From contig CP096135.1 of the NCBI GenBank assembly GCA_023213195.1, positions 1,630,616 through 1,694,615 on the forward strand: a DNA stretch of 64,000 nucleotides, in the 5' to 3' direction. The position numbers and the translations under genes are program-made. The notes under the pieces were generated by a model that searched no databases, was not told where the DNA came from, and was given only the letters and a program-made list of their open reading frames with translations. This stretch comes from Sphingobacteriales bacterium JAD_PAG50586_3. GTDB lineage: Bacteria; Bacteroidota; Bacteroidia; CAMBQF01. Below, piece after piece: positions 9,469-19,286 of the stretch (position 1 is its first letter; the number at the start of each line of letters is the position of its first letter).

Positions 9469-11115
9469 TTACTTACCGGTTTGTATTTTAAGCTTTTGGC
9501 CTGCTTGCAGGTTGTTGCTTTTTAGGTTATTCCACTTTTTAACATCGTTTACGTTTACCTTGTACTTGCTGGCAATGGCAAATAAGCTATCGCCACGTTT
9601 AACAGTGTAGTAAGTAACTTTTTTGGCCGATGTTGTTGCGGTGGTAGTAGTTTTAGGTGTTGTTGTAGTTTTAGGGGCGGTAGTGCTGGTAGTTTTTACC
9701 GGCTCTGTTTTATCTTCCCTGTTATCTACATCGTTACCATCAGTTTTCTTTTCGGTAGAGGTATTGTCTGTTGGTGTAGCGTCTGCTTTAGGAGCATCTT
9801 CAGGTTTAGCAGTAGATGCTGCAGGTGCTTTAACGGCAGGTTTTACAACCAGCTTTTGGCCTTTACGTACTGTGCTGCTGCGCATACCATTCCATTTACG
9901 TAACTGGGTAGTGGTAACGTGGTAGCGCGATGCGATAGTACCTAAACTCTCGCCCGATTTTACCGTGTGGTATTTAGCAATAGAAGTCAACATAGTTGAT
10001 GGGGCAGCTTTGCTACCACCATTTACCGGGCTTGGTACGCTGTAGTTGCGGCTTGGCTTGGCACGGTCTGCATAATCATAAATAGCACGCTCGTTATTAA
10101 TAAAAGCAGCTATTTTCTGGCGAGGTAATACAAGGGTAGAAGGCTCGCCGGTGTAAGGTATAATACCTATAATATAGCTTGGGTTTAAGTAACGAAGGTC
10201 TTCGTAAGGTACATCCAATATATCGCTAATGTTTTTAAGAGATACTTCATGGTTTACATGCACGGTATCCATATCTACACGGCTAATTGGCGGCACAATA
10301 GCTTTTAAGTTATGCTCATCAGCATAATTCATTACGTAGTTAACCGCTATAAAGGCAGGCACATAACCTTGCGTTTCTTGTGGCAGGTATGGGCGAATTT
10401 CCCAATAGGTGCGGCCCCCACCAGAACGGCGTATAGCTTTGTTTACGTTACCCGGACCGCTGTTGTATGCTGCCAATACTAAAGACCAGTCTTTGTATAT
10501 GTTATACAAATAGGTAAAATAGCGGCATGCTGCAACAGTAGATTTGTATGGGTCGCAACGGTCATCAACATACGATGATGTGTTTAGGTTGAACAACTTA
10601 CCGGTACCGTACATAAACTGCCATAGGCCGGTAGCACCCACGCGAGAGCGGATTGTTGGGTTTAATGCAGACTCAACAATAGCTAGGTATTTTAACTCTA
10701 AGGGTAGATTAAATTGTGCTAATTTATCTTCGAACAACGGGAAATAGCCTTGGGCTAAACCCAACATTTTTTGCGATACTTTACGTTTTCTAACAGCATA
10801 AAGGTCAATGTAAGCCCTTACGGCATCGTTATAAACCAAGTCGAATGGTGACTGTGCATCAAGCTTAGCCATACGTTTACGGTACGTAGCCTCATCAAAA
10901 TAAGGGGCGGTATCGTCTACATTAGAGCCAAGAGGCGCACAAAAATCTGCCGAGTTCAAAATCTTAGACGACGCTAAGCTATCAAGAGCGGCCACAATAG
11001 GGTCGTCTTTTATCAGCCTAAGCGTGCTGTCCGGAGGAGTAACATTGGCTGCCACAACAGTGCTAATAGCACCGGCAGCTAAAGTTGCTAAAACCTTTTT
11101 GAATGTAATCTTCAT
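9469..11115 (-). CDS. membrane-bound lytic murein transglycosylase D-like, with two LysM domains
   Basis: 548 residues. Signal sequence at the N-terminus (ATLAAGAISTVVAA). An SLT/goose-lysozyme-type catalytic domain covers roughly residues 130-260: YLAIVESALNPTIRS with the catalytic Glu, GATGLWQFMYGTGK, and VLAAYNSGPGNVNKAI. Two LysM peptidoglycan-binding domains follow (YHTVKSGESLGTIASRYHV and YYTVKRGDSLFAIASKYKV), separated by a low-complexity Thr/Lys/Ala linker of about 70 residues. The enzyme cleaves glycan strands of peptidoglycan to 1,6-anhydro products during wall remodelling. The domain order is that of MltD. Single-gene unit, with an 11-kb-side gap of about 130 bases before gatA. Confidence 0.92.
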   Translation of the reverse strand: MKITFKKVLATLAAGAISTVVAANVTPPDSTLRLIKDDPIVAALDSLASSKILNSADFCAPLGSNVDDTAPYFDEATYRKRMAKLDAQSPFDLVYNDAVRAYIDLYAVRKRKVSQKMLGLAQGYFPLFEDKLAQFNLPLELKYLAIVESALNPTIRSRVGATGLWQFMYGTGKLFNLNTSSYVDDRCDPYKSTVAACRYFTYLYNIYKDWSLVLAAYNSGPGNVNKAIRRSGGGRTYWEIRPYLPQETQGYVPAFIAVNYVMNYADEHNLKAIVPPISRVDMDTVHVNHEVSLKNISDILDVPYEDLRYLNPSYIIGIIPYTGEPSTLVLPRQKIAAFINNERAIYDYADRAKPSRNYSVPSPVNGGSKAAPSTMLTSIAKYHTVKSGESLGTIASRYHVTTTQLRKWNGMRSSTVRKGQKLVVKPAVKAPAASTAKPEDAPKADATPTDNTSTEKKTDGNDVDNREDKTEPVKTTSTTAPKTTTTPKTTTTATTSAKKVTYYTVKRGDSLFAIASKYKVNVNDVKKWNNLKSNNLQAGQKLKIQTGK

Positions 11116-11247
11116 CTGTTCTAAATTGTTTCCGGGTTAACCCTTATTAATTAAACGCACAAGATAGTGTCCAGGTTTCATTGTTACAAGGGCATTTTGC
11201 CCGTGCCAATGTAAGTTTTTCACTACTTTTTGTTAATTACCTAATTG

Positions 11248-12681
11248 TTAGCCTTTAAAATTCTGTTCTAATTCAATAGAGAACTGCAATAATCGTGCCT
11301 CATCAAAGTTGCGGGCGGTTAGTTGCATGCCGAAAGGCAGGCCATTGCTGTGTTTTCCCAACGGAAGGGAAATGGCGGGTAAGCCGGCCAAATTAGCCAG
11401 TACGGTATAAATATCTTCTAAATACATTTTAATCGGGTCGCTTGTGTTCTCTCCAATTTTAAACGCTGTAGAAGGGGTAGTAGGGGTAAGCATAAAGTCG
11501 TACGACGAAAGAATTTCGTTGCACTTATCGCGCAAAATGCGCCTAACTTTTTGTCCTTTAGAGTAATAAGCATCGTAGTAGCCGGCGCTAAGCACAAAAG
11601 TGCCCAGCATAATGCGGCGTTGTACTTCTTTGCCAAAACCTTCAGACCGGCTCAGCTTGTAAGTGCTTTCTAAATCGGTAGCTTTAGTGCTGCGGTAGCC
11701 GTAGTGTATACCATCGTAGCGGGCAAGGTTAGACGATGCTTCTGCCGTGGTAAGTATATAATAGGTAGGTATTAAATAATCCAGATAAGGAAAATCAACC
11801 GCTTCAACCGTGTGGCCCTGCGCAACCAACGCATCGCGTATGGCATACAGGCGCTCGCGTATTTCAGGGTCTAACCCTTCCGATTCTACGGTTTCTTTAA
11901 TGTAAGCAATTTTATATTTTTTGCCTGTTTCGGCTGTAGAGTAGCTAACAATGGGTTTGGTTGATGTGGTTGCGTCCATATCATCCTTACCACCCATAAC
12001 CTCGTAAATAAGTGCTGTATCGTCTACCGTTAGGGCTATTGGGCCTATTTGGTCGAACGATGAAGCGTAGGCAATAGCGCCGTAGCGCGATACCCTGCCG
12101 TAGGTTGGTTTTAAGCCTACCACTCCGCATAGCGATGATGGCTGGCGGATAGAACCACCTGTATCGGTACCCAAAGCTGCGGTACATAGGCCTGCTGCAA
12201 CTGCTGCTGCCGACCCGCCCGATGAGCCACCCGGTACACGGGCACTATCTAAAGGGTTTAATACATTGCCAAAGGCCGAAGTTTCGTTAGAGCTACCCAT
12301 GGCAAACTCGTCGCAACTGGTGCGGCCAATAATTATAGCGCCCGCATCTATCAAACGCTGAACGGCGGTAGCTGTATATAATGATTCGAAATTTTCTAAA
12401 ATTTTAGACGAAGCGCTAACCTTGTGGCCTTTAAAGCAAAGGTTATCTTTAATAGCCAGTACCAAGCCGGTAAGTGGTTTTTGCAATTCGGCTTGCAGGT
12501 TACTGTCGGCAGCCTCAGCATTAGCAAGGGCTTCATCAGCAAACACCTCTAAAAAGGCGTTAAGGTGGGCGTTTTTATCAATACGGCCCAAGTAGAATGC
12601 AACAAGTTGCTTAAGAGTATAATTATTTTGTGCCAAAGCCGAGCGAATGGCCTTGAGCGATGAGGGAGTTTCTGTTACCAC
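11248..12681 (-). CDS. gatA: Asp-tRNA(Asn)/Glu-tRNA(Gln) amidotransferase subunit A
   Basis: 477 residues, the normal length for GatA. This amidase-signature subunit releases ammonia from glutamine, and GatB uses it to amidate mischarged Glu-tRNA(Gln) or Asp-tRNA(Asn). The catalytic Lys is in LVLAIKDNLCFKG. The Ser-cis-Ser pair lies in RVPGGSSGGSAAAVAAG, with GLCTAALGTDTGGSIRQPS completing the signature. The C-terminus has GLPAISLPLGKHSNGLPFGMQ. The start is GTG at 12681. The gene lies 43 bases downstream of tatA on the same strand; gatB and gatC are not in the window. Confidence 0.96.
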   Translation of the reverse strand: MVTETPSSLKAIRSALAQNNYTLKQLVAFYLGRIDKNAHLNAFLEVFADEALANAEAADSNLQAELQKPLTGLVLAIKDNLCFKGHKVSASSKILENFESLYTATAVQRLIDAGAIIIGRTSCDEFAMGSSNETSAFGNVLNPLDSARVPGGSSGGSAAAVAAGLCTAALGTDTGGSIRQPSSLCGVVGLKPTYGRVSRYGAIAYASSFDQIGPIALTVDDTALIYEVMGGKDDMDATTSTKPIVSYSTAETGKKYKIAYIKETVESEGLDPEIRERLYAIRDALVAQGHTVEAVDFPYLDYLIPTYYILTTAEASSNLARYDGIHYGYRSTKATDLESTYKLSRSEGFGKEVQRRIMLGTFVLSAGYYDAYYSKGQKVRRILRDKCNEILSSYDFMLTPTTPSTAFKIGENTSDPIKMYLEDIYTVLANLAGLPAISLPLGKHSNGLPFGMQLTARNFDEARLLQFSIELEQNFKG

Positions 12682-12724
12682 CGTGCTTTTAAAAGAATAT
12701 TATTTTTCTTCTTTGGTTGGTTCG

Positions 12725-12898
12725 TTACCTTAGCTTATCTGTGCCGTCTTTAGCGTCTTTAAATTCTTTAACGCCTTTGCCTAAACCACGCATAAGCTCG
12801 GGAATTTTACGGCCACCAAACATTAACAGCACAACGGCCAAAATTAGGATTATCTCGGTAGTACCCAATCCGGCGATTAAAAAAACTGAATTTAACAT
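12725..12898 (-). CDS. tatA: twin-arginine translocase subunit TatA
   Basis: 57 residues, short but complete. One N-terminal membrane helix ([14 protein letters not shown]), then the hinge [16 protein letters not shown] with the conserved Phe-Gly, and an amphipathic helix ([14 protein letters not shown]). TatA oligomerises to form the pathway for folded proteins in the Tat system. It reads from the ATG at 12898 to the TAA at 12725. The open frame on the opposite strand here is its shadow. No tatC is nearby. It may be co-transcribed with gatA. Confidence 0.9.
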   Translation of the reverse strand: MLNSVFLIAGLGTTEIILILAVVLLMFGGRKIPELMRGLGKGVKEFKDAKDGTDKLR

Positions 12899-12976
12899 AT
12901 TATTTGCTTTTTGAATGCACTACAAAGGTAGTAATTATAATTAAACAGCCGAATACCCTATTATTGTTTAGCGGTA

Positions 12977-13852
12977 TTAAGATTCAACTTCGTCAGAATT
13001 GTTATGCCTGATTAGATAGCCAAAGCCTGCGGCGGTAAAAAACATTATAAGGCCGTAAATAGCAGGCAGTATGGCCATGTATGGCATTTGCATGGCCGTA
13101 AAAGCCACAAAAAGGGATAGAGTGGTATTGTGTATACCAATTTCCATAGAAATGGCGGTGGCCTGTTTGGGGCTTACATCAAACACCTGGGGCAAAAAGT
13201 AGCCAAACAACAGGCTTATTATGTTAAAGGTTGCCGCTGCTGCTATTATTACAGGCAGGTCGGCATAGTTATCTAACCTATTGCCAAGCGAATAGGCTAT
13301 AAAACCAATAAGTAGGGCTACGATAGCTATAGACCCGTACCTAAGTGGCTTTTCTGTTTTTAAGGTAAGCGCGGGAAAGTAGTTTTTTATAACCATACCT
13401 ATAGCAGCAGGCACTATTACCAGTGTAAATACCTGGGCTACTTTATCAAGCGGAAGAGATATATCTGTAGCGTTGCCAAAAAAGTACAACACGGCAAATT
13501 TTACAATTAGCGGCATGGTAAAAAGGGCCAAAACGCTGTTAACTGCTGTAAGGCTGATGTTTAACGCTACATCGCCCTTAAATAAATGGCTTAGTAAAGA
13601 TGCGGAAGAGCCGCCGGGGGCCGCTGCTATAATCATTAACCCCACTGCGTAATCAGGTTTAAGGTTGAAAATTATAGCTATGAAAAATGCACATACAGGT
13701 AAAAAGAACATTTGGCATACCAGTGCTATAATTGCCGCCTTGGGGTATTTAACAACCCTTGTAAAATCGGCAACAGATAATGACATGCCAAGCCCTAGCA
13801 TTAACAAAACTAAAAGGCCGGGGAGTATAAGCGTCGCAAAAGGTGTTTGCAT
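12977..13852 (-). CDS. bile acid:sodium symporter (BASS) family transporter
   Basis: 291 residues with about nine hydrophobic segments. Family features: LGLGMSLSVADFTRVVKYPKA near the N-terminus, VGLMIIAAAPGGSSASLLSHLFKGDVALNI containing the conserved Pro-Gly-Gly-x-x-Ser and the following Gly-Asp, and AISMEIGIHNTTLSL with the Glu and Asn that coordinate sodium in BASS proteins. Members carry bile acids in animals but organic anions such as pyruvate, pantothenate or sulfated compounds in bacteria, so the substrate is open. A second, closely related gene lies directly upstream at 13915-14771, pointing to tandem duplication. Confidence 0.88.
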   Translation of the reverse strand: MQTPFATLILPGLLVLLMLGLGMSLSVADFTRVVKYPKAAIIALVCQMFFLPVCAFFIAIIFNLKPDYAVGLMIIAAAPGGSSASLLSHLFKGDVALNISLTAVNSVLALFTMPLIVKFAVLYFFGNATDISLPLDKVAQVFTLVIVPAAIGMVIKNYFPALTLKTEKPLRYGSIAIVALLIGFIAYSLGNRLDNYADLPVIIAAAATFNIISLLFGYFLPQVFDVSPKQATAISMEIGIHNTTLSLFVAFTAMQMPYMAILPAIYGLIMFFTAAGFGYLIRHNNSDEVES

Positions 13853-13914
13853 GGCGCTAAAGTCTATATAAAGCGTGGATAAAAAAAGATTAATGCTTGT
13901 TTAAAAATAAGTTA

Positions 13915-14771
13915 TTAGCTGTTTTTGCTCCTAACTAAATAGCCAAATAAACCGGCGGTAAAAAACATGATAATGCTATATACAGCGGGGGTATAGACAT
14001 TGCCTGGTTGTTTAAAACGGTTAATGCCAAAAATATAGCTAAGGTGCCGTTGTGTATACCTATTTCCATACCAATGGCTATACTTTGGCGGTTGTTTATT
14101 TTGAATAAACGGGGAATAAAGTAGCCACTAAGCATGCTTAACAGGTTGAAGGCCAATGCAGCCAAGCCCACTTGGGCAAAGTAGCTGCCAATGTTTTCTT
14201 TTTCTTTTAAAATAGCTGCTACTATTACCAACACTAAAAGTATGGCCGATGCAATGCGTACCGGTTTTTCCAGCTTGGTGGTTAATGTGGGGTTGTATTT
14301 TTTTACCAGCATACCTATTGAAACAGGAATAAGCACTATGGCAAAAACCTGTATTATTTTATCAAACGGCATAGGTATAGCTTGTGCGCTGCCCATAAAA
14401 TAATCCATAGAGGTGCTAACAATAAATGGTAGGGTAAACAGGGTTAAAACACTGTTTATGGCTGTAAGGGTAATATTAAGTGCAACATCGCCATTAGAAA
14501 GGTGACTGAAAAGATTAGCTGTAGCACCGCCGGGCGATGCCGCCAACAGCATAAGGCCCACAGCAAATTCAGGTGCAAGGCCCAAGCCTTTGGCTATAAT
14601 AAAAGCGCCAAAAGGCAGTATTAACATTTGGCACATAAGGCCTATAAACACTGCTTTGGGGAATTTAATAACCCTAGTAAAATCGGCAACGGTTAATGAT
14701 AAGCCCAAGCCCAACATTATAATGCCTAATGCTACGGGTAAAACTATGGTTGACAATGCACTTTCTTGCAT
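13915..14771 (-). CDS. BASS family transporter, tandem paralogue (frameshifted near its end)
   Basis: About 285 residues after adding one base to the G5 run at 13987-13991. The repaired tail (SIIMFFTAGLFGYLVR) then matches the end of the neighbouring paralogue. Conserved segments are LGLGLSLTVADFTRVIKFPKA, LLAASPGGATANLFSHLSNGDVALN, and AIGMEIGIHNGTLAI with the sodium-site Glu and Asn. The paralogue at 12977 is similar throughout, including the N-terminal motif, so the pair arose by duplication. Differences around the APGGSSAS/SPGGATAN site suggest that substrate range has diverged. There are 62 bases between the two genes, so they are probably co-transcribed. Confidence 0.85.
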
Positions 14772-14803
14772 AGTGTAGTTGTTTTAGTGTAAATTTTAAG
14801 TTG

Positions 14804-15365
14804 TTAGTTTTTAGGTTCTTTCATGCCGAAAGATACTTTATCAACCCCAATATTATTACTATTGAAGCGGATAAATGTATAAATATTATTACGCTCGCCA
14901 CGGTAGCTATTATCACTCAGCACCGATTTTTTAAAGTCGTATTTTTTTAACTTCCGTACTACTTTTTTAATTTAACGGTTTCATTTACAGCAAAGTTGTC
15001 AATTTTAACAGAGCCGCTAAACATAGTTTTAGGGCAAAAATCTAGCGCTGTTTCGGGCTTTAAAAATACTTGCACTTCGTTTATACGCCCGTTGGTAGTG
15101 TTTTCAAAAAAACTACGCCTAAATTATCATACGTATGCAGTTTATTGTAGCCATTTTTTGCCCTGTCGGGCTTGCCCAGCAGCTTAGTTACAGCATCCAT
15201 GGTAAAGGCATCAAAACTATTAAATGTTGTGCCATTAATAATTACTGTGCCATTGCTTATTGCCAGGGCTATTTTATCGGCTTTGGTTTGCGAAAAAGCG
15301 GGTAGGCTAAACAATAATATAATACCAAATAGGTTGTTTAACAATTGCTTAGCTATTTTCTTCAT
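14804..15365 (-). CDS. hypothetical secreted protein (two frameshifts)
   Basis: About 187 residues once single bases are restored in the A7 run at 15106-15112 and the T6 run at 14963-14968. It has a signal peptide (LFGIILLFSLPAFSQ), then short segments such as FNSFDAFTMDAVTKLLGKPDR and YDNLGVVFFENTTNGRINE. Further on, KSVLSDNSYRGERNNIYTF appears only in the repaired frames. The region reads as one continuous alpha/beta domain. I do not recognise the family with certainty. The start at MKKIAKQ (15365) is preferred over an upstream ATG because it places the signal peptide correctly. Confidence 0.6.
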
Positions 15366-15449
15366 AATTATTTCATTTTTTATTAACGCTAAAGTAGTTT
15401 TTTGTAGGAAATACAAAACCACTTTTCTAAATTTGTTCACCATCATAAA

Positions 15450-18288
15450 ATGAAATCTATAGAAACACGTCTACTCTCAACAATATTTGCGGTATTTATA
15501 TCTTTGGCTGCTTACGCCCAAAATGGTGCGTTAATAACCCCTGAGCATCCCGATTATCAATCATTAAAAGAGCAAAATTTGCTTCCGCAAGATATTTATG
15601 GCACGTCAACCGAGTTGGCGCCGCTAATTCCTGTACAAGGCGGCATAGCCCAGGAAAAGCAAACTACCCAGTGCGATTGTATGATACCGATAGACAACAC
15701 GTTTAACGTGGCGCCTTTCACCTTTTACAGCGCACCAGACTACAGGAACGACGACGGCTCTACCGGCGTTATAAACCTGCCGTTTAACTTTTGCCTTTAT
15801 GGAACCAACTACAACTCGTTGTACATCAACAACAACGGTAACGTATCGTTTGGTGCATCGTACGGCACATTCAGTTCAAGCTCATTCCCCAGTAACCAGT
15901 ATACCATGGTTGCGCCTTTTTGGGCTGATGTTGATACCCGAAACCCAGCCAGTGGTATAGTTTACTTTAGGGTTAGGCCTACACACATTGTAGTGCGTTG
16001 GAGGCAGGTTGGCTATTTCAGCAGCCAGGCGGATAAGCTTAACGACTTTCAGCTGATACTTACCAACGGTAATGATAGCATTATACCCATTGGTACCAAC
16101 GTGGCCTTTTGCTATGGCGATATGCAGTGGACTACCGGCTCGGCATCGGGCGGGTCAAACGGTTTTGGTGGAACGCCTGCAACAGTGGGCGCCAACAAAG
16201 GCGATGGGAGCGCATTTGCACAGTTTGGTCGTTTTGACCATGCCGGTGTAGATTATGATGGCCCAAACAACACCAGCGATGGTGTAAGCTGGTTAGATAA
16301 CCGCAGCTTTAACTTTAACACCTGTACCAACAACAATAATATTGCCCCCATTGTTACGGGCTTAGTTAACGGGTGCGATACCAATATTGTGTGCCCGGGC
16401 GATGTGTTGAACTTTGCGTTTGACTTCCTTTCTCCCGAATCAAACCAAACAACATCAACAGTTGTAAACCCAACGGGCGTGCCTAATTTTAGCGGAAGCG
16501 CAACAACGGGTAATATTAGCCAGGTTACGGCAACCTTTGCTCCAGATTCTACCAACATAGGTTACAATACGCTTCAATTTGTAGCTACTGATAATGCTGT
16601 GCCACCTGCCAGTACCATAATATCTATTGTGGTTTATGTTACAGAGCCACCAGTAAAGCCTGTAATTACGGGCGATTCTACAATCTGCCCCGGCCAGTCT
16701 ACCGTGCTTACGGCAACACCGGGCTATTTTAGTTATTTATGGTCTAATGGCGATACTACAAATACCACAACAGTTAACGCTGCCGGTGTTTATACCGTAA
16801 CGGTAGATAGTGGTTCTTGCGCTGTAGATTCGGACTTTACGGTATACGCATTGCCACCGCCGGTGCCGCAAATAGTTGGCCCTATTGCTAACTGTGTAAC
16901 CGGCCTGAATACGCTTATTGCAACACCCAATGATTTTGTGTCTTACCTATGGACACCCGGTAACTTAACTAACGATACCATACTGGTAGCACTTGGTAAC
17001 TACACCATTACCGTTACAGATACTAACGGTTGCACAGGTTCGGCCAATATAGTGGTCAATCAGGTGCCGCAAATATCAGCATCGCTCATACAAAGCACCA
17101 ACGCGTCGTGCGTGGGCCTATGCGATGGAACAGCGGATATTGCTGTGCAAAACTCAACCGGAGCGGTAACCTATACATGGCTGCCCAACCTGGCCAGCAC
17201 TGCCAATGGCACCAACTTATGTGCCGATAATTATGATGTAATAGTAGCCGATAACTCAGGCTGCTCTGATACGGTATCGTTTGTTATAGGCTCAAACTCG
17301 CTAATAACTACCCAGGTAGCTACTACAAACTTAAATTGCTTTAACACCTGCGATGGGCAAATTACCATAACCCCAACACAAGGCTAAGGCACCGTTTACA
17401 TACAATTGGTTGCCAAACGTATCGTCGCTTAGCAATAGTTCAACACTATGTGCCGGTATATACATTATTCAAACTATAGATGATTTTGGTTGTATAGCTA
17501 CCGATACTGTTGCGCTTACCTCTCCGCCTGAGTTTAGGGTGGTTACAAGCACCACGCCCGAAACCTGCCCAAATTTTTGCGATGGAACGGTTACGGCAAG
17601 CCTATCTGGCGGTGTGGCCCCGTACACTATAGAGTGGATGCCGGGTAACGTTTATGACAGCACAGCAACAGGCCTATGCGGCGGCAACTATACTTACACA
17701 GCTACCGATGCTAATGGTTGTGTTGAAACCGGTGCGCAGGCTGTTAATACATTGCCGCCACCAACGGCTATGTTCTCTAGCAACGCGGCCCAGGCTGATG
17801 TTTTAGAACCCGAAGTTGAGTTTTACGATGGGTCTACCAATGATGTTGTTGACTGGGCTTGGGATTTTGCAGGTTTAGGCAACTCAACAGCACAAAACCC
17901 GCTATTCTTCTTCCCCGGTTCGGGCTCATATCCTATAACACTTGTAGTTACCAATAACTATGGTTGTGTAGATACCGTTGTGGCCGATATATACATTGCC
18001 GAAGTAAAAACCCTGTATATACCTAACGGTTTTACGCCCAACAACGATGGTAAAAACGAATTGTTTATGCCACGTGGTATAATTGGCGCTAATGCTGAAT
18101 TTGAAATGATAATATTTAACCGTTGGGGCGAAAAATTATTTGTTTCTACCGATTTAGCAAACGGTTGGGATGGTACACATAAAAATGAAGATGTGCCGGT
18201 AGACGTATATATATACAAGGTAACCGTTACCGAAACAAACAGCAATACATCAAAAGAATACATAGGCCGTGTAAGCCTTATACGATAG
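15450..18288 (+). CDS. large gliding-motility-type surface protein: nidogen-like, SprB repeats, CHU_C tail (frameshifted)
   Basis: About 945 residues. Signal peptide (LLSTIFAVFISLAAYAQ), then a nidogen-like region (FNFCLYGTNYNSLYINNNGN, VAPFWADVDTR, VVRWRQVGYF). Ig/PKD-like and SprB-type repeats follow (DSTICPGQSTVLTATPGY, TNASCVGLCDGTADIAV, CPNFCDGTVTASLSGGVAPY). The last 90 residues are the gliding-motility-associated CHU_C domain (IPNGFTPNNDGKNELF, IFNRWGEKLF, ADVYIYKV-like end), which acts as a type IX secretion signal. The frame breaks at about 17384 (GGCTAAGG); a one-base change restores TQGKAPFTYNWLPN, the normal SprB pattern. Probably an adhesin or surface filament component. rpiB follows after 3 bases. 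Confidence 0.85.
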
Positions 18289-18291
18289 ATA

Positions 18292-18756
18292 ATGAGCAAG
18301 CCGTTGAGTGAAATTAAATTAGCTTTTGGGTCAGACCACGCAGGTTTTGAACTTAAAGAAGAGTTGCGCGAATACATTAAAACTAAAGTAGCGGGGGTTG
18401 AAGATTTTGGCACCTACTCTTTAGATAGTACCGACTACCCTGATTATGCCCACCGCGTTGCTACGGCAGTAGAAAATGGCAATGCCGATTTTGGTATACT
18501 TATTTGCGGCAGTGGCAATGGTATAAATATGGCTGCTAATAAGCATGCCGGTATACGCTCTGCCCTTAGCTGGAACAAAGAGGTGGCAGAACTGGCGCGC
18601 CTGCATAACAATGCTAACGTATTAGCACTGCCTGCAAGGTTTATTAGTACTGATGAGGGGCGCAAAATATTAGACGCTTTTCTTAGTGCCGATTTTGAAG
18701 GAGGAAGGCACCAAAAAAGGGTTGAAAAAATTGCTTTAGCCGAAAAAATTAGTTAA
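18292..18756 (+). CDS. rpiB: ribose-5-phosphate isomerase B
   Basis: 154 residues. RpiB interconverts ribose 5-phosphate and ribulose 5-phosphate in the pentose phosphate pathway. Landmarks are FGSDHAGFELKEEL (phosphate-binding and catalytic Asp/His), VEDFGTYSLDSTDYPDYAH, ILICGSGNGINMAANKHAGI with the catalytic Cys, and NNANVLALPARF. It starts 3 bases after the surface-protein stop, which is unusual coupling but does not suggest a functional link. The predicted protein is cytosolic. Confidence 0.95.
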   Translation: MSKPLSEIKLAFGSDHAGFELKEELREYIKTKVAGVEDFGTYSLDSTDYPDYAHRVATAVENGNADFGILICGSGNGINMAANKHAGIRSALSWNKEVAELARLHNNANVLALPARFISTDEGRKILDAFLSADFEGGRHQKRVEKIALAEKIS

Positions 18757-18798
18757 TATTGAATATAAATTAATATCCATAACAATAAACTACACGCT

Positions 18799-19173
18799 AT
18801 GAAAGCATTATTAATAACGGCAATGGCATCGTTTTTTGCACTGTCAGCATCAGCACAGGTTGCTACCGATACTAAAGCAACAACAGTAGGCGGTGTATCT
18901 ACAGGGCAAAAAGTAACGGCTAACCGTCCTAATAAAGTAGCAGAATCTACCACTCCGGCAACTCCGTTTAAAAATGCCGGCGGTGATAATGCAGCCTCAA
19001 AATCTATTGATGCTAATGCACCTATTCTAGAAAAGCAAGCGCCAACTAAGGATAAGGCTGTTGACAGAGACGTAATAAATTCAACCAATACACAGACACC
19101 TGCTTTGCAAAGCATTACTACTAATAAAAGTAGCAATGCTCCGGCAATAAAAAGCGAGGCGCCTAAACAGTAG
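18799..19173 (+). CDS. small secreted low-complexity protein
   Basis: 124 residues with a signal peptide (MKALLITAMASFFALSASAQ). The mature part is rich in Ala, Thr, Lys, Asn and Ser and has no predicted fold. It has no Cys and no recognised motif. Mature segments such as VDRDVINSTNTQTPALQ look disordered. It is followed by a terminator at 19209, so it ends the rpiB transcript or is its own unit. Function unknown. Confidence 0.65.
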   Translation: MKALLITAMASFFALSASAQVATDTKATTVGGVSTGQKVTANRPNKVAESTTPATPFKNAGGDNAASKSIDANAPILEKQAPTKDKAVDRDVINSTNTQTPALQSITTNKSSNAPAIKSEAPKQ

Positions 19174-19208
19174 CATTAAAACACCTACCATACTATGATA
19201 TTTTGCAG

Positions 19209-19233
19209 AGGCGGGCTATTGGCCCGCCTTTTG
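19209..19233 (+). terminator. Rho-independent terminator
   Basis: AGGCGGG / CCCGCCT stem with a 7-base loop, then TTTT, 36 bases after the stop of the small secreted protein gene. Confidence 0.8.
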
Positions 19234-19286
19234 CTATTATACCGCTACACAATAATTAGTACTTTAGCTAAAAATATTGCTTTACA

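Noticed and set aside
9623..9925. Val-rich plus-strand frame of 100 residues
   Set aside because: Antisense of the Thr/Lys linker of the transglycosylase; low-complexity composition follows from that.
12717..12914. 65-residue plus-strand open frame
   Set aside because: Antisense shadow of tatA; no signal or family features, while the minus strand gives a clear TatA.
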